Of a stretch of 64,000 nt of DNA, positions 1-10,760 are shown piece after piece; position 1 is the stretch's first letter; every line of letters begins with the position of its first letter. A model generated the notes under the pieces. It saw only the letters and a program-made list of their open reading frames with translations, made no database searches and had not been told where the DNA came from. Location: assembly GCF_003049525.1 (NCBI RefSeq), contig NZ_PYWL01000003.1:62001-126000 (forward strand), in the 5' to 3' direction. This DNA comes from Lysinibacillus fusiformis (lineage in GTDB: Bacteria > Bacillota > Bacilli > Bacillales_A > Planococcaceae). A program made the translations under genes and the position numbers.

Positions 1-836
1 ATGTTTTTACCATGTTCCATTGGGGCAGGGCTGAATTCTAAGTGTGTAGATGAGAAGCTTTGGCGACCAACATGCTCAGCCTTTAATAGCTCATCAAATT
101 TTTCTTCTGTTAATGGTTTTTCTTTTGCTTTAACATCAGCAACCCATTTATCGAAGTCTTCTTGTGTCATAGATTGTGCTTCAAATTCCATTTCTGCAAA
201 TCCACGTCCATTGAAGTTAGAGTTACGTCCCATGAATGAACCCACTTCATCTGCTGCAAGGTGGATAGTTGTTAACATATCACTCATGGCATATTTTTGA
301 CCTGCTAATTGAGGAATCCAGAAACTTGTAATCGGACCGAATGAGTATAATTTAAACTCAATTGGACGATCCACTGGAAGATTGACATAGTTAACTGTTT
401 CAACACCTTCTTCAGGGTAACTAAAATGCCATTTCCAGTTTGATGATGATGCATAAATTACTAAAGGTTCTTTATCGTCATATCCTGCTGGCTGAGCCTC
501 TACAGTAGATGTTGTTCTTACAGTTACAACAGCCAAGAATGCAACAATAATAATAGGAATTACTGTCCATGTGATTTCTAGAAGATGGCTACCCTCTTCA
601 TGAGGTGGCTCATAATCTGCAGATGCTTTTGACGCACGATATTTAGTTAGCATAAAGGCTAAAAGCACATACACGACTAGTAATATAAAGGCCATTGTAA
701 TAATGGATAAAATAATTGTGTTTGATAATGTTTCTGCATTTGGTCCTTTAGGATTGAACACTGTTAATGGCTCACATCCAGCAAGTAGTGCAAGGGCACC
801 CAATGCTACAAACATTAAACTTAATTTTTTCTTCAT
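1..836 (-). CDS. qoxA: Quinol oxidase (aa3-600 type) subunit II, partial
   Basis: Subunit II of a cytochrome aa3-type menaquinol oxidase in the membrane respiratory chain. The reverse strand reads from ATG at 836 (AAAGGAGT just upstream) off the left edge, giving about 278 residues. It starts with a lipoprotein signal ending LLAGC, then one membrane segment (residues about 38-60, LSIITMAFILLVVYVLLAF), a second after EITWTVIPIIIVAFLAVVTV, and the cupredoxin-like domain with WKWHFSYPEEGVETVNY and FWIPQLAGQKYAM. The Cys/His CuA ligand motif of cytochrome c oxidases is not seen, and the sequence follows Bacillus QoxA, so a quinol donor is inferred. qoxB, qoxC and qoxD would lie beyond the left edge. 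Confidence 0.9.
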   Translation of the reverse strand, partial: MKKKLSLMFVALGALALLAGCEPLTVFNPKGPNAETLSNTIILSIITMAFILLVVYVLLAFMLTKYRASKASADYEPPHEEGSHLLEITWTVIPIIIVAFLAVVTVRTTSTVEAQPAGYDDKEPLVIYASSSNWKWHFSYPEEGVETVNYVNLPVDRPIEFKLYSFGPITSFWIPQLAGQKYAMSDMLTTIHLAADEVGSFMGRNSNFNGRGFAEMEFEAQSMTQEDFDKWVADVKAKEKPLTEEKFDELLKAEHVGRQSFSSTHLEFSPAPMEHGKN

Positions 837-1566
837 GTTTGACTCCTTTCTATAGAACGGCTATTCATAAAATTCATGTGTTTTTTGTCAGTTCACATTT
901 ATAAATAGTGGATACTGAGGTCACCTCTTTTATCTTGGCGTACCAATCAACAACTTAAGAATTTACAATGGCATGGTTCAATATGAAACATAAATCTTGA
1001 AGTTGATTGGTCTAATGCAAGCGTTAGCAAAATCAATGATTTGTGCAATCGTTTCACATACGTACATGTCTATAACGATTGTCACAGCTTGTCGTTGTTT
1101 GCACATTGGATTATACGCCCTGTTTTTAAGAAAAAACATAATTTTGTTATGAAAATGATAGTAAAGATACATTGAATTTGAACATTTTTTGAACAAAAAA
1201 CGTTATTTTAGTATTGGTATTTTAAGGTTTTGTTTATTAAACACTGTGGAAACGTTGAAAATACTGCATTCTTCATGTTTACCTAAGTAAATAGTTTTTT
1301 TTATGAAAAATTGCATTTCACATTTTGGACGCTGTTTTGTAATAAAATCCGTATCCCATCGGACATAATAATATATTTCATTTGCCTTTTTTCTATAAAA
1401 GGAGTAGAAGAAGACTCATTGTGTGGAAACATTAGGATGAACTATCAATGAAAGGAATGATTGAAAAGGGAATAAATGGGGAGTGTTATTAATTATGTTA
1501 ATATAACAAATAGTTTTCTTGATTATACATAAATTTACATATTTATATTCTATTTGAAAAACAAAA
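837..1566. other. Long intergenic stretch upstream of qoxA
   Basis: About 730 bases very rich in A and T between the divergent start of qoxA and the terminator of the DUF2785 gene. I see no convincing coding region; the short open frames lack ribosome-binding sites and protein-like composition. It should hold the minus-strand qoxA promoter and leader. A 14-base near-palindrome at 1247-1260 (TGGAAACGTTGAAA) resembles a CcpA cre site with one mismatch, which I treat only as a possibility. Confidence 0.4.
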
Positions 1567-1594
1567 AGCAAACTAAGTAAATTCTTAGTTTGCT
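1550..1594 (-). terminator. Rho-independent terminator after the DUF2785 gene
   Basis: A perfect 11-bp stem (1567-1577 with 1584-1594, AGCAAACTAAG) and a 6-base loop. Read on the minus strand it is followed by a T-rich run, so it ends the minus-strand gene at 1655-2497. Confidence 0.85.
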
Positions 1595-1654
1595 AAAATG
1601 GTAGAAATTTTTTATGTTTGTGAGAAAGATACGTAACGAATCAGCATTTTTTAG

Positions 1655-2497
1655 TCAGTCACCAAGCTTGAGCCATTTGGCTACTTGCCCATAGATTGTA
1701 TTTTGTAGTTTGGGGGCTTTATTATTCATTTTTAAAGAAAAATATAATGTCTTCATGAAGTTTAATGTACAAGTGCGCCCACTAAAAAAGCTATCATTAT
1801 AACCGTGCGTCATTAAATGCATTTCAAACTTATCAAAGGCTTGTTCAACAAATTCGATCAAAGCTTCCTCCGAGTAGTTTTGTTGTAATAAAGCATCTAC
1901 TATGTTGATTAATCGCTCTTCTTCATCATTGACATAGACAGTGCCTTTCCACGTGACAAGCTTAAGTGCATGTAAAATGGATGGAGCATATTGCAAATCG
2001 AATTTTGGGTGTTTAATAGTCATGGAGGCTAAATCAGCCCCATGTGAAATGCTATGAGCCCATCCTTTATCCTTTACGTAACCTCTTGTATCTTGTTCTA
2101 ATAATAGATAACGTCCAATTTTTTTAAAGAACGGCTGCAACTCCTCATCTTTTAAAACAAGCATCTCGGCATCCTTTGCAAGTATACCTGCAATAAGCAG
2201 TGCAGAGAATGATCTAGTAAAGACACTGTCTGTTGGTGCTTCTCCGATATGTACATATAAAAATTCCTCACTTGTTGCTGTCTCAAATAATAATTGTAAT
2301 TGTTGTGTGCTTAATAAATTATCACTCAGTAAATCAACAAACGTACGATAAATTAAATGATCACGCAATTCAGCATCAGTTGAGCCAATGTGCGTTAACA
2401 TCTCCTGTAAGAGCCATTCTCCGTTGTCCTTCATCACTGACTGACGTTCATGCATTGTCATAGTAGAAAAAGATTGTAGTGTTTCTTTTACATTCAT
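1655..2497 (-). CDS. DUF2785 family protein
   Basis: A 280-residue soluble protein of unknown function. The region DTRGYVKDKGWAHSISHGAD (residues 136-155) matches what I recall as the signature of DUF2785, a family mostly found in Firmicutes. The rest looks all-helical, with no signal peptide or membrane segment. The ATG start has GGAGG nine bases upstream. It is probably monocistronic: a terminator lies just downstream, and the next minus-strand gene has its own. No biochemical role can be given from the sequence. The family call rests on pattern memory and could be checked with the Pfam model. Confidence 0.7.
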   Translation of the reverse strand: MNVKETLQSFSTMTMHERQSVMKDNGEWLLQEMLTHIGSTDAELRDHLIYRTFVDLLSDNLLSTQQLQLLFETATSEEFLYVHIGEAPTDSVFTRSFSALLIAGILAKDAEMLVLKDEELQPFFKKIGRYLLLEQDTRGYVKDKGWAHSISHGADLASMTIKHPKFDLQYAPSILHALKLVTWKGTVYVNDEEERLINIVDALLQQNYSEEALIEFVEQAFDKFEMHLMTHGYNDSFFSGRTCTLNFMKTLYFSLKMNNKAPKLQNTIYGQVAKWLKLGD

Positions 2498-2719
2498 ATT
2501 TATGTGCCTCCATCATAAGGTTTGTTCTATTATTATAGCTCCTTTTTCAAGCAAATCGACCAATTTGCAATCCTGATGCAGGACGGAAAGACACTTACTA
2601 TTTGAATCGACAATACAAACACTTTAATGTTTGTGGCTGTTATAATATTATTTCCAGAAACTATAGAAAGTTGTTATGATAGAAACGCAATAAAATGGAA
2701 AGGCTTAAATAAGAGTAAC

Positions 2720-2747
2720 AAAAAAAGACATACGATGAAGTATGTCT
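2720..2747 (-). terminator. Terminator after the 2756-3220 gene
   Basis: An 8-bp stem (2726-2733 with 2740-2747, AGACATAC) with a 6-base loop, followed on the minus strand by a run of T. It lies directly after the stop codon of the upstream minus-strand gene. Confidence 0.8.
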
Positions 2748-2755
2748 ATCTCTAC

Positions 2756-3220
2756 CTATATTATGGCTGCAGATTTTATACCGATTGGCCATTCAATCAG
2801 TGAATGCTGGTTTGTCTTCAGCTCAACGAGAATATTGGTATTTTTTATAGCATCAATAAGCCATTCGCTGTAATGACGATTCGGCTCAGGATGTTGTAAA
2901 ATTTGATGCATATCTTTTTTGTCCACATGTAACAGCTTGTCATTACATTCGATGTTTACTTTTTGAGGAATAATGGAAAGAGATTCATTTTGATGCCCAA
3001 GTGCAATAGAACCAGGAATTGTTCCAAGAATACGTAAAAGATAAGTGCTAGCTTCTTGCGTATACACATCAATTTTTGTACGTGTTAAAAATTCAAATTC
3101 GATCGGATTATCTTGAATAGGTCCGTCCGCTGTAGAAAATGAAATGACTTTAATCGATAATGCCTCGAATGCAGGTGAGATACAATGGTCAAATTCAGTG
3201 ATTGTATCTAGTAATTGCAT
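2756..3220 (-). CDS. Hypothetical protein
   Basis: A protein of about 154 residues that I do not recognise. It is soluble, with no signal peptide, membrane segment or clear motif. Its composition and codon use resemble the neighbouring genes. I chose ATG at 3218-3220 because AAGGAGTG lies six bases before it; the upstream in-frame GTG is inside that ribosome-binding site. A clear terminator follows, so it is very likely a real monocistronic gene. It is transcribed divergently from the TPR gene at 3435, across about 215 very AT-rich bases that must hold both promoters. Confidence 0.6.
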   Translation of the reverse strand: MQLLDTITEFDHCISPAFEALSIKVISFSTADGPIQDNPIEFEFLTRTKIDVYTQEASTYLLRILGTIPGSIALGHQNESLSIIPQKVNIECNDKLLHVDKKDMHQILQHPEPNRHYSEWLIDAIKNTNILVELKTNQHSLIEWPIGIKSAAII

Positions 3221-3434
3221 GTATTCCACTCCTTATTAAGAACTTGATTTTCTGTATGCAGATAACTAGGAAGAAAGTCTGCAAGTTGTAATAAATTTTA
3301 GACTATTCTAATTATAATACAATTTATTACAAAATATGAATGTAAAAGCAATTATTTTTTTGTAAAAAATAAGAAAATTGTGGATTTTTTAGTAAATAAT
3401 CGAAATGAAAAATAGAACAGAGGAGGTGAGGGAA

Positions 3435-4418
3435 TTGACAAAACGTAAGCGTCATGTTATTAAACATGACAATATTATTGTTTTTCCAGGCGCTGTCCAA
3501 ACATTAATACGTGAAGGGCATATGTTTGCTGAAAATTATCAATACGAGAAAGCTGTTGCAAGTTTTGAAAAGGCCTTTATATATGAAACGGGTGATGAAT
3601 TTGCGCTTAGCGCCTATGCCTTTGCTTTATACGAATTAAAGGATTATGACAAGGCAAAAGGAGTTTGTGAACAGCTTTTTACAATGGGGACAACAATGTA
3701 TGTGGAAGTCATGGAATTGTATATTACAATTTGCATGCAGTTGAAGGAATATCATCAAGTAGAGACGTTGATCACGACCCTCCTAGAGGAAAGTGTACTG
3801 CCAAGTGATCAAGTGGAGAAATTTGAACGATTAAAAAGTCTTAATAGAGAAGTATCCAAAAATCTTGAAAAAAAAGAAAATGCGCAACGGTTTATAGAAG
3901 AGCAGGAGTATGAGCTTGAAAAATTTAGTGCACTAGTTGCGAATGAGCAATCTATCAAATTACATCGTCTGATGGATACCAATGTAAGACAGTTAAAAAC
4001 GGCATTGCAAGCAATTATTGAAAGTACAACCGTCCATCCTTTTGTCCAAAGCTTGGCTTTAATCCTATTAGTTGAACAGGAAGTTTCAATTGATATTACG
4101 GTTTCAAAATTGGGGCATTCAAAAACGATAAACCCCGCACAACTATCTTTACCTAATCAATTACCACAATATGGTGAAATAAAAAATATAGTTGAAAGTA
4201 AGTTGACACAAGACCCAACGACGTTGGAAATGGTACAATACTTAATGGCGAAACATGCCATTGTCACATTTCCCTTTGAATGGCATCCATTTGAGGCGGA
4301 AGATGTTGCCTATAGTTATATAGATTTTGTATCATCAATGCTAGGGAATGTGAAAGAAATGGACTATGAAATCGTAGACTTTTTACAAATGTTAGAAAAG
4401 CTAACAGAACTACATTAG
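3435..4418 (+). CDS. ysoA: TPR-repeat protein, YsoA-like
   Basis: About 327 residues. The N-terminal part has tetratricopeptide-type helical pairs (AENYQYEKAVASFEKAFIYE, then ALYELKDYDKAKGVCEQLF), which normally bind other proteins. The C-terminal half is charged and helical with no motif I recognise. In Bacillus subtilis a TPR gene, ysoA, lies in the same place directly before tig, so the symbol is given by position and fold. The start is taken as TTG at 3435, preceded by GAGGAGGTGAG; an in-frame ATG 30 bases upstream lacks such a site. The client is unknown; closeness to trigger factor, ClpX and Lon is suggestive only. Confidence 0.7.
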   Translation: MTKRKRHVIKHDNIIVFPGAVQTLIREGHMFAENYQYEKAVASFEKAFIYETGDEFALSAYAFALYELKDYDKAKGVCEQLFTMGTTMYVEVMELYITICMQLKEYHQVETLITTLLEESVLPSDQVEKFERLKSLNREVSKNLEKKENAQRFIEEQEYELEKFSALVANEQSIKLHRLMDTNVRQLKTALQAIIESTTVHPFVQSLALILLVEQEVSIDITVSKLGHSKTINPAQLSLPNQLPQYGEIKNIVESKLTQDPTTLEMVQYLMAKHAIVTFPFEWHPFEAEDVAYSYIDFVSSMLGNVKEMDYEIVDFLQMLEKLTELH

Positions 4419-4430
4419 GTATGAAAAAAG

Positions 4431-4458
4431 TTGAAACTATACACATCTATGTTATACT
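4431..4458 (+). promoter_or_regulatory. Promoter of tig
   Basis: TTGAAA at 4431-4436 and TATACT at 4453-4458, 16 bases apart, a good SigA-type match. It lies about 80 bases before the tig start and just after the TPR gene ends, so tig can be transcribed on its own. Confidence 0.65.
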
Positions 4459-4537
4459 AAAATGGTTGTCAAAATCGTAGTTACGAATGAATTGTCTAAC
4501 ATCCTAAACTTGATTATTTATTTGGAGGTATTTATAC

Positions 4538-5827
4538 ATGTCAGCAAAATGGGAAAAACAAGAAGGTAATATCGGTACTCTTACAATTGAAGTACCAGCT
4601 GCAGAAGTAGATGCAGCAATGGACCAAGCGTTCAAAAAAGTTGTAAAACAAATTAACGTACCAGGTTTCCGTAAAGGTAAAATGCCTCGTAAAATGTTCG
4701 AACAACGTTTCGGTATCGAATCTTTATACCAAGATGCATTAGAAATTATCGTTCCTGATTCTTATGCAAAGGCAATCGATGAAGCTAGAATTATGCCAGT
4801 TGATTACCCAGAAATCTCTGGTACAGAAAACTTTGTACATGGTCAAGATTTCTCATTCACTGCACAAGTAACAGTTAAACCAGAACCAAAACTTGGTGAC
4901 TACAAAGGTCTAGAAGTAGCTAAACTTCCAGTTGAAGTAACTGATGAAGAAGTAGACGCTCAAATTCAAGACCAATTAGCTCGTAAAGCTGAACTTGAAA
5001 TTAAAGAAGACGAAGCAATCGTTGAAGGCGATACAGCAGTAATCGATTTCGAAGGTTTCGTTGGTGAAGAAGCTTTTGAAGGTGGTAAAGGTGAAGACTA
5101 TCCACTAGAAATCGGTTCTGGTTCTTTCATTCCTGGTTTTGAAGAGCAATTAACAGGTGTGAAAGCTGGCGAATCTAAAGATGTAGTTGTTACATTCCCA
5201 GAAGAATACCATGCTGCTGAATTAGCAGGCAAAGAAGCTACTTTCAAAGTAACAGTGAAAGAAGTTAAAACAAAAGTTCTTCCTGAATTAAATGATGAAT
5301 TCGCAAAAGAATTAGATTCAGAAGTAGAAAGCGTAGAAGCTTTACGCGCTAAAATTAAAGAACAAACAGAAGCACAAAAAGTAGCAGAATCTGATGCATC
5401 TCTTCGTGATGAGCTAGTAGAAAAAGCTTCTGAAAATGCTGAGTTTGAAGTACCAGCAGGAATGATTAACTCTGAAACTGATCGTATGTTGCAAGAGTTT
5501 GGTCAACGTCTACAAACACAAGGTATGAACTTAGATCTATACTACCAATTCTCTGGCCAATCTGAAGAAGATTTACGTGGTCAAATGAAAGAAGAAGCAG
5601 AAAGCCGTGTACGTGTATCTTTAACACTAGAAGCGATTGCTGAAGCTGAAAAAATTGAAGCAACTGAAGCAGATATTGAAGCAGAATTAGAAAAAATGGC
5701 TGCTCAATTCAACATGACAAAAGAGCAAATTACAGGTGCTTTAGGTGGTACAGCAGTACTTGAAAACGACATCAAAATCCAAAAAACAGTTGAATTTTTA
5801 GTAGAAAACGCTAAAATTACTGAATAA
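4538..5827 (+). CDS. tig: Trigger factor (ribosome-associated chaperone)
   Basis: A peptidyl-prolyl isomerase and chaperone that binds the ribosome exit tunnel and shelters nascent chains. The 429-residue length is normal. The N-terminal ribosome-binding domain carries [18 protein letters not shown] (residues about 42-59), containing the GFRxGxxP signature that contacts L23. The FKBP-type domain follows (about 160-245, [13 protein letters not shown] and [15 protein letters not shown]), then the helical C-terminal cradle. The start is ATG with GGAGG nine bases upstream. Codon use is strongly biased towards AAA, GAA and GGT, as in highly expressed genes. A promoter and a terminator frame it as a single transcription unit. 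Confidence 0.97.
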   Translation: MSAKWEKQEGNIGTLTIEVPAAEVDAAMDQAFKKVVKQINVPGFRKGKMPRKMFEQRFGIESLYQDALEIIVPDSYAKAIDEARIMPVDYPEISGTENFVHGQDFSFTAQVTVKPEPKLGDYKGLEVAKLPVEVTDEEVDAQIQDQLARKAELEIKEDEAIVEGDTAVIDFEGFVGEEAFEGGKGEDYPLEIGSGSFIPGFEEQLTGVKAGESKDVVVTFPEEYHAAELAGKEATFKVTVKEVKTKVLPELNDEFAKELDSEVESVEALRAKIKEQTEAQKVAESDASLRDELVEKASENAEFEVPAGMINSETDRMLQEFGQRLQTQGMNLDLYYQFSGQSEEDLRGQMKEEAESRVRVSLTLEAIAEAEKIEATEADIEAELEKMAAQFNMTKEQITGALGGTAVLENDIKIQKTVEFLVENAKITE

Positions 5828-5856
5828 GATTTTGTGTAATTAGATAGCTAAAAAAA

Positions 5857-5888
5857 ACAAGGTACGGCATTAAACCGTGCCTTGTTTT
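5857..5888 (+). terminator. Terminator of tig
   Basis: An 11-bp stem (5857-5867 with 5875-5885, one G-T pair) with a 7-base loop, then TTTT. It starts about 30 bases after the tig stop codon. Confidence 0.85.
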
Positions 5889-6344
5889 ATCACATCAACT
5901 AAAAATCAGTCCCCTTAAAGTTTAGTACGACTCACTTTACACTTCACTTATACATAGTATTGTTTTTATTTTTACACGATGCTCATTTTACTTCATTCTG
6001 TAAGATCATAATAAAGACATTAACAATCAACATTTCTTCGAATGAAAAAAGCCTTGGTAGATGAATGTAGTAGATTTATAAATAAAAAGCTATGTAGCTG
6101 ATCAAGATATCAGTAGTTGATGACAGCTTGAATCTTATATGTCAGTAGTGAAGAACCGAGACCTCAGAAACGAAAGGTCGCGCAAATGGGTTCCTGAAAA
6201 ATATGCTGCAGACGGCGAATGAAGTAAACAACATGATGTTATAATCTACTTGCATGAATGCGAAGGCATAAATGATGCAGACAATTTATTTGATAAAGGT
6301 TCAATAATCTTGTAAGATTGTTGCTTGAATAGGGGTGAAACATA
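5889..6344. other. Intergenic stretch upstream of clpX
   Basis: About 455 bases without a supported gene. It must contain the clpX promoter; a TATAAT at 6240-6245 is a candidate -10, but the bases 17 upstream are a poor -35. The middle (about 6090-6235) is less AT-rich than the flanks and contains a short inverted repeat (GACCT near 6160, AGGTC near 6176). No T-box, cobalamin, SAM or other leader motif that I know was found. Confidence 0.35.
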
Positions 6345-7616
6345 TTGTTCAAATTTAATGATGAAAAAGGCAATTTAAAATGCTCATTCTGTGGAAAACC
6401 ACAAGAACAAGTGCGTAAATTAGTAGCAGGTCCTGGTGTGTATATTTGTGATGAGTGTATTGAGCTTTGTTCAGAAATCGTTGTAGAGGAACTAGGTGTA
6501 GAAGAGGAAATCGAATTCCAAGATATCCCGAAACCAAAAGAGATTCTAACGATTTTAGATGAGTATGTAATTGGACAAGAGCGTGCTAAAAAAGCATTAG
6601 CAGTTGCGGTTTATAATCACTATAAACGCATCAATACAAACAGTAAAATTGATGATGTTGAACTGGCAAAATCGAACATTGTGTTAATCGGCCCGACTGG
6701 TAGCGGTAAAACATTATTAGCTCAAACGTTAGCACGTATATTAAATGTTCCATTCGCGATTGCGGATGCTACTTCATTAACTGAAGCAGGATATGTGGGT
6801 GAGGACGTTGAAAATATTTTATTAAAGCTAATCCAATCAGCAGATTATGATATCGAACGCGCTGAAAAAGGTATTATCTATATTGATGAAATCGATAAAG
6901 TTGCACGTAAGTCAGAAAACCCATCCATTACACGCGATGTTTCTGGCGAAGGTGTTCAGCAGGCACTTCTAAAGATTTTAGAAGGAACTGTTGCAAGTGT
7001 TCCACCACAAGGTGGCCGAAAACATCCTCATCAAGAGTTTTTACAAATCGATACAACCAATATTTTATTCATTGTTGGTGGAGCATTTGATGGCATTGAA
7101 TCCATCATTAAACGTCGCCAAGGTGAAAAAATAATTGGATTTGGTTCAGATCCGAATATAGTGGACGTAGATGAAGGTTCTATCATGTCTAAGCTGATTC
7201 CTGAGGATTTACTGAAATTTGGTCTAATTCCAGAGTTCATTGGTCGATTACCAGTACTTGCTAGCCTAGAGCAATTAAATGAAGCTGCACTAGTACAAAT
7301 TTTGACAGAGCCTAAAAATGCGTTAGCTAAGCAATATCAGAAAATGCTTGAACTAGACGGTGTTGAGCTTGAGTTTGATGAAGGTGCACTTGCGGAAATT
7401 GCGAAGGAAGCAATTGAGCGTAAAACAGGTGCACGTGGTCTTCGTTCAATAATTGAGTCAACGATGCTTGATGTAATGTACGAACTGCCTTCACGTGAAG
7501 ACGTAAAAAAATGTATCATTACTGCAAAAACAATTACGGATAAAGAAAAACCGAAATTGCTTCTTGAAGATGGCACTGAACTCGATGAAGGTAGCGACAC
7601 AAAAACTTCAGCATAG
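6345..7616 (+). CDS. clpX: ATP-dependent Clp protease ATP-binding subunit ClpX
   Basis: The AAA+ unfoldase that feeds substrates to ClpP in the cytoplasm. It has 423 residues. The N-terminal zinc-binding domain has CSFCGK and CDECIELC (residues about 13-42). Walker A is GPTGSGKT, Walker [10 protein letters not shown]; the IGF loop (GEKIIGFGS) that docks on ClpP and the C-terminal sensor-2 region [10 protein letters not shown] are all present. The start is TTG at 6345, with AGGGGTG eight bases upstream and the same MFKFN beginning as Bacillus ClpX. lonA follows after a strong terminator. Confidence 0.97.
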
Positions 7617-7659
7617 CGTATAGATTTGGCTGTCTACCGTTATGAGATAAAGAGTAATT

Positions 7660-7708
7660 AGCTGACTTCGATTGTGCAATGTTCGCACATATCGACAGTC
7701 AGCTTTTT
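7660..7708 (+). terminator. Terminator of clpX
   Basis: A long hairpin whose outer arms pair AGCTGACT (7660-7667) with AGTCAGCT (7697-7704); an inner GTGC/GCAC stem extends it, and TTTTT follows. It lies about 45 bases after the clpX stop and 140 before lonA. Confidence 0.8.
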
Positions 7709-7845
7709 ATTCATTCTTACATATTGGCCAACTGACTTGTAGAAATTTTTGGCTCGTTTCAATAACTAGTGTGAATCAGTTTTTTAAACACATACTAGTA
7801 GCGCGGGAATTGAACATGAAAATTTTGACGGAGGTGAATACCCGC

Positions 7846-10170
7846 ATGGTAACTATACAAAAAACAACAAATGTACCATTATTACCTTTACGTGGACTTT
7901 TAGTATTCCCATCGATGGTGTTACATATTGATGTGGGTAGAAATCGTTCTGTAGCAGCGCTAGAACAGGCAATGTTAGAGGACCAGATGATTTTATTGGT
8001 AACACAAAAGGAAATGCACGATGAACAGCCAGAAGAACAAGATTTATACGCGATTGGTACAATGGCTTATGTCAAACAAATGTTAAAATTACCAAATGGC
8101 ACATTGCGAATTTTAGTTGAGGGAGTCGCGCGTGCATCTTGGAAAAACTATCGTGCCTTAGAAAATTTTACATTTGTTGATATCGACGTAAAAGAGGATT
8201 TGTTAGGTAAGGATGTAGAAACGCAAGCTTTAATGCGTACACTATTAACGTATTTTGAAAAATATGCTAAATCCTCTAATAAAATAACAGCCGAGACCAT
8301 CAACACTGTAGCAGATATTGAGGAACCAGGACGATTAGCAGACATTATTGCATCACATTTACCATTTAAAATTGCAGATAAGCAAGAAGTGTTGGAAATG
8401 CTGAATGTGAAGAAACGACTAGATCACTTAATTATTCGTTTGCACGATGAACAAGAAGTACTCGATCTGGAAAAGAAGATCAATTCAAAAGTGAAGCAAT
8501 CGATGGAGCGTACGCAAAAAGAATATTATTTACGTGAACAGATGAAGGCTATCCAAACCGAGCTTGGGGACCGTGAAGGAAAAACGGGTGAAGTAGCAGA
8601 GTTACGTAAATCAATTGATGCGTCAGGGATGCCTGAGTCAACAAAAGAAGTGGCACTGAAGGAATTAGATAGGTATGAAAAAATTCCAGGTGCTAGTGCT
8701 GAAAGTGGCGTTATCCGAAATTACATCGATTGGCTCATTTCATTACCTTGGACAAAAGCAACTGAGGATCGCATGAATATTGATCATGCTGAGAACATTT
8801 TGAATCGGGATCATGATGGATTAGAAAAAGTTAAAGAACGGGTTCTTGAATATTTAGCTGTCCGTCAGCTGAAAAATTCACTTCGTGGACCGATACTTTG
8901 CTTAGCGGGACCTCCAGGTGTGGGGAAAACATCATTAGCTCGCTCTATCGCGGAAAGCTTAGACCGCAAATTTATTCGTATTTCATTAGGTGGGGTTCGT
9001 GATGAATCTGAAATTCGTGGGCACCGTCGTACGTATGTAGGAGCTATGCCAGGTCGTATTATCCAAGGAATGAAAAAGGCTGGTACCATTAATCCGGTAT
9101 TTTTATTAGATGAAATTGATAAAATGTCTAATGACTTTAGAGGAGATCCTGCTGCAGCGATGCTAGAAGTTTTAGATCCTGCGCAAAACAATACATTTAG
9201 TGATCACTATATTGAGGAAACATATGATTTATCAAATGTCCTATTTATTGCCACTGCCAATGATTTGAGTAGCATCCCAGGACCATTGTTAGACCGTATG
9301 GAAGTAATTTCTATAGCAGGCTATACAGAAATTGAAAAAGCGCAGATTACGAATAATCATTTAATTCCGAAGCAATTGAAAGAACATGGTTTGAAAAAGT
9401 CACAAGTTATTATTAAGGATGAAGCCGTAATTGATATTATCCGTTATTATACACGTGAGGCTGGAGTACGTGGTTTAGAACGTCAAATTGCTACGCTTTG
9501 TCGTAAAATTGCCAAGATAATTGTCTCGGGTGAGAAAAAACGGGTAACGGTTAACTCGAAATCAATCCAAGAATTGCTTGGTAAACATCGTTTCCGTTAC
9601 GGACAGGCTGAAAAGGAAAATCAAGTAGGTGTTGCAACTGGTCTTGCTTACACAACAGTTGGTGGCGACACATTACAAATTGAAGTATCCTTAACACCTG
9701 GAAAAGGGAAATTGCAACTAACAGGTAAGCTGGGAGATGTCATGAAAGAATCAGCTCAAACAGCCTTATCCTATGTTCGAACAAAAATGGAGAAACTTCA
9801 AGTAGATCCAGAATATTTTGATACACATGATATCCATATTCACGTTCCAGAAGGTGCTGTCCCTAAAGACGGGCCATCTGCAGGTATTACAATGGCGACA
9901 GCTATTGTCTCTGCAATTCTAAACCGACCGATTCGCAGAGAAGTGGGGATGACAGGTGAGATCACATTACGTGGTCGAGTACTACCAATTGGTGGTTTGA
10001 AAGAAAAAACATTAAGTGCTCACCGTGCAGGATTAACAACTATTATTTGTCCACAGGATAATGAACGCGATATAGAAGATATTCCTGACAGTGTCCGTGA
10101 GCAACTTACATTTAAACTAGTGTCATCGGCAGATGAAGTATTAGCCTATGCACTGGACGGAGGTATTTAG
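7846..10170 (+). CDS. lonA: ATP-dependent protease La (LonA)
   Basis: A cytoplasmic AAA+ serine protease that degrades misfolded and regulatory proteins. With ATG at 7846 (GGAGGTG eight bases upstream) it has 774 residues, the length of Bacillus LonA; a longer open frame starts at 7672 but has no ribosome-binding site. The LAN substrate-binding domain begins [13 protein letters not shown], followed by a coiled linker, Walker [10 protein letters not shown], Walker [10 protein letters not shown], and the protease domain with catalytic Ser in PKDGPSAGI and Lys in GGLKEK. In B. subtilis lonB lies between clpX and lonA; here it is absent. It ends one codon before the engB start. Confidence 0.96.
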   Translation: MVTIQKTTNVPLLPLRGLLVFPSMVLHIDVGRNRSVAALEQAMLEDQMILLVTQKEMHDEQPEEQDLYAIGTMAYVKQMLKLPNGTLRILVEGVARASWKNYRALENFTFVDIDVKEDLLGKDVETQALMRTLLTYFEKYAKSSNKITAETINTVADIEEPGRLADIIASHLPFKIADKQEVLEMLNVKKRLDHLIIRLHDEQEVLDLEKKINSKVKQSMERTQKEYYLREQMKAIQTELGDREGKTGEVAELRKSIDASGMPESTKEVALKELDRYEKIPGASAESGVIRNYIDWLISLPWTKATEDRMNIDHAENILNRDHDGLEKVKERVLEYLAVRQLKNSLRGPILCLAGPPGVGKTSLARSIAESLDRKFIRISLGGVRDESEIRGHRRTYVGAMPGRIIQGMKKAGTINPVFLLDEIDKMSNDFRGDPAAAMLEVLDPAQNNTFSDHYIEETYDLSNVLFIATANDLSSIPGPLLDRMEVISIAGYTEIEKAQITNNHLIPKQLKEHGLKKSQVIIKDEAVIDIIRYYTREAGVRGLERQIATLCRKIAKIIVSGEKKRVTVNSKSIQELLGKHRFRYGQAEKENQVGVATGLAYTTVGGDTLQIEVSLTPGKGKLQLTGKLGDVMKESAQTALSYVRTKMEKLQVDPEYFDTHDIHIHVPEGAVPKDGPSAGITMATAIVSAILNRPIRREVGMTGEITLRGRVLPIGGLKEKTLSAHRAGLTTIICPQDNERDIEDIPDSVREQLTFKLVSSADEVLAYALDGGI

Positions 10171-10174
10171 AAAA

Positions 10175-10756
10175 ATGAAAGTCCATAATGTCGAAATGGT
10201 CATTAGTGCGGTAAGACCAGACCAATATCCAGAAGATGGACTGCCAGAATTTGCATTAGCTGGTCGTTCAAATGTAGGGAAATCTTCCTTCATTAATCGA
10301 ATGATCGGACGTAAAGCTTTAGCGCGTATTTCGTCTAAACCTGGTAAAACACAAACCCTGAACTTTTATAAAATTGAAGAACAATTATTTTTTGTAGATG
10401 TTCCGGGCTATGGTTATGCAAAGGTTTCGAAATCAGAGCGTGAAGCGTGGGGAAAAATGATTGAGCGTTACTTTACAGGGCGTCAAGAATTAAAAGCAGT
10501 TGTACAAATTATTGATTTGCGTCATCCTCCAACAGCGGATGATCGCATGATGTATGATTTTTTAAAGCATTATAATATTCCTTGCATTGTGATTGCAACG
10601 AAGGCAGATAAAATTCCAAAAGGTAAATGGGATAAGCATAAAAAAATTGTCAAAGAGACATTGGAGATGGAAAAAAATGATCCACTTATTGTCTTTTCTT
10701 CAGAAACAGGCCTTGGTTTTGAAGAGGCTTGGCGTACTATCGAAAATAGAATGTAA
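10175..10756 (+). CDS. engB: Ribosome biogenesis GTPase EngB (YsxC)
   Basis: An essential GTPase that helps assemble the 50S ribosomal subunit. About 193 residues from ATG at 10175, whose GGAGG site lies inside the end of lonA, so the two are translationally close. The GTP-binding motifs are all present: G1 GRSNVGKSS, a G2 threonine in KPGKTQT, G3 DVPGYG, G4 TKADK and G5 SSETG. The lonA-engB pairing is the Bacillus order. In B. subtilis hemA comes next; here an accessory block is inserted. Confidence 0.95.
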   Translation: MKVHNVEMVISAVRPDQYPEDGLPEFALAGRSNVGKSSFINRMIGRKALARISSKPGKTQTLNFYKIEEQLFFVDVPGYGYAKVSKSEREAWGKMIERYFTGRQELKAVVQIIDLRHPPTADDRMMYDFLKHYNIPCIVIATKADKIPKGKWDKHKKIVKETLEMEKNDPLIVFSSETGLGFEEAWRTIENRM

Positions 10757-10760
10757 AAAA

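Noticed and set aside
978..1196. A 72-residue minus-strand frame in the qoxA-DUF2785 gap
   Set aside because: No ribosome-binding site and a composition typical of AT-rich non-coding DNA.
1247..1260. CcpA cre-like site (TGGAAACGTTGAAA)
   Set aside because: One mismatch and far from qoxA (over 400 bases); too weak to annotate as an operator.
7766..7801. ACTAGTGTG / CACATACTAGT inverted repeat before lonA
   Set aside because: Imperfect and not matching a known CtsR or HrcA operator; could be chance.
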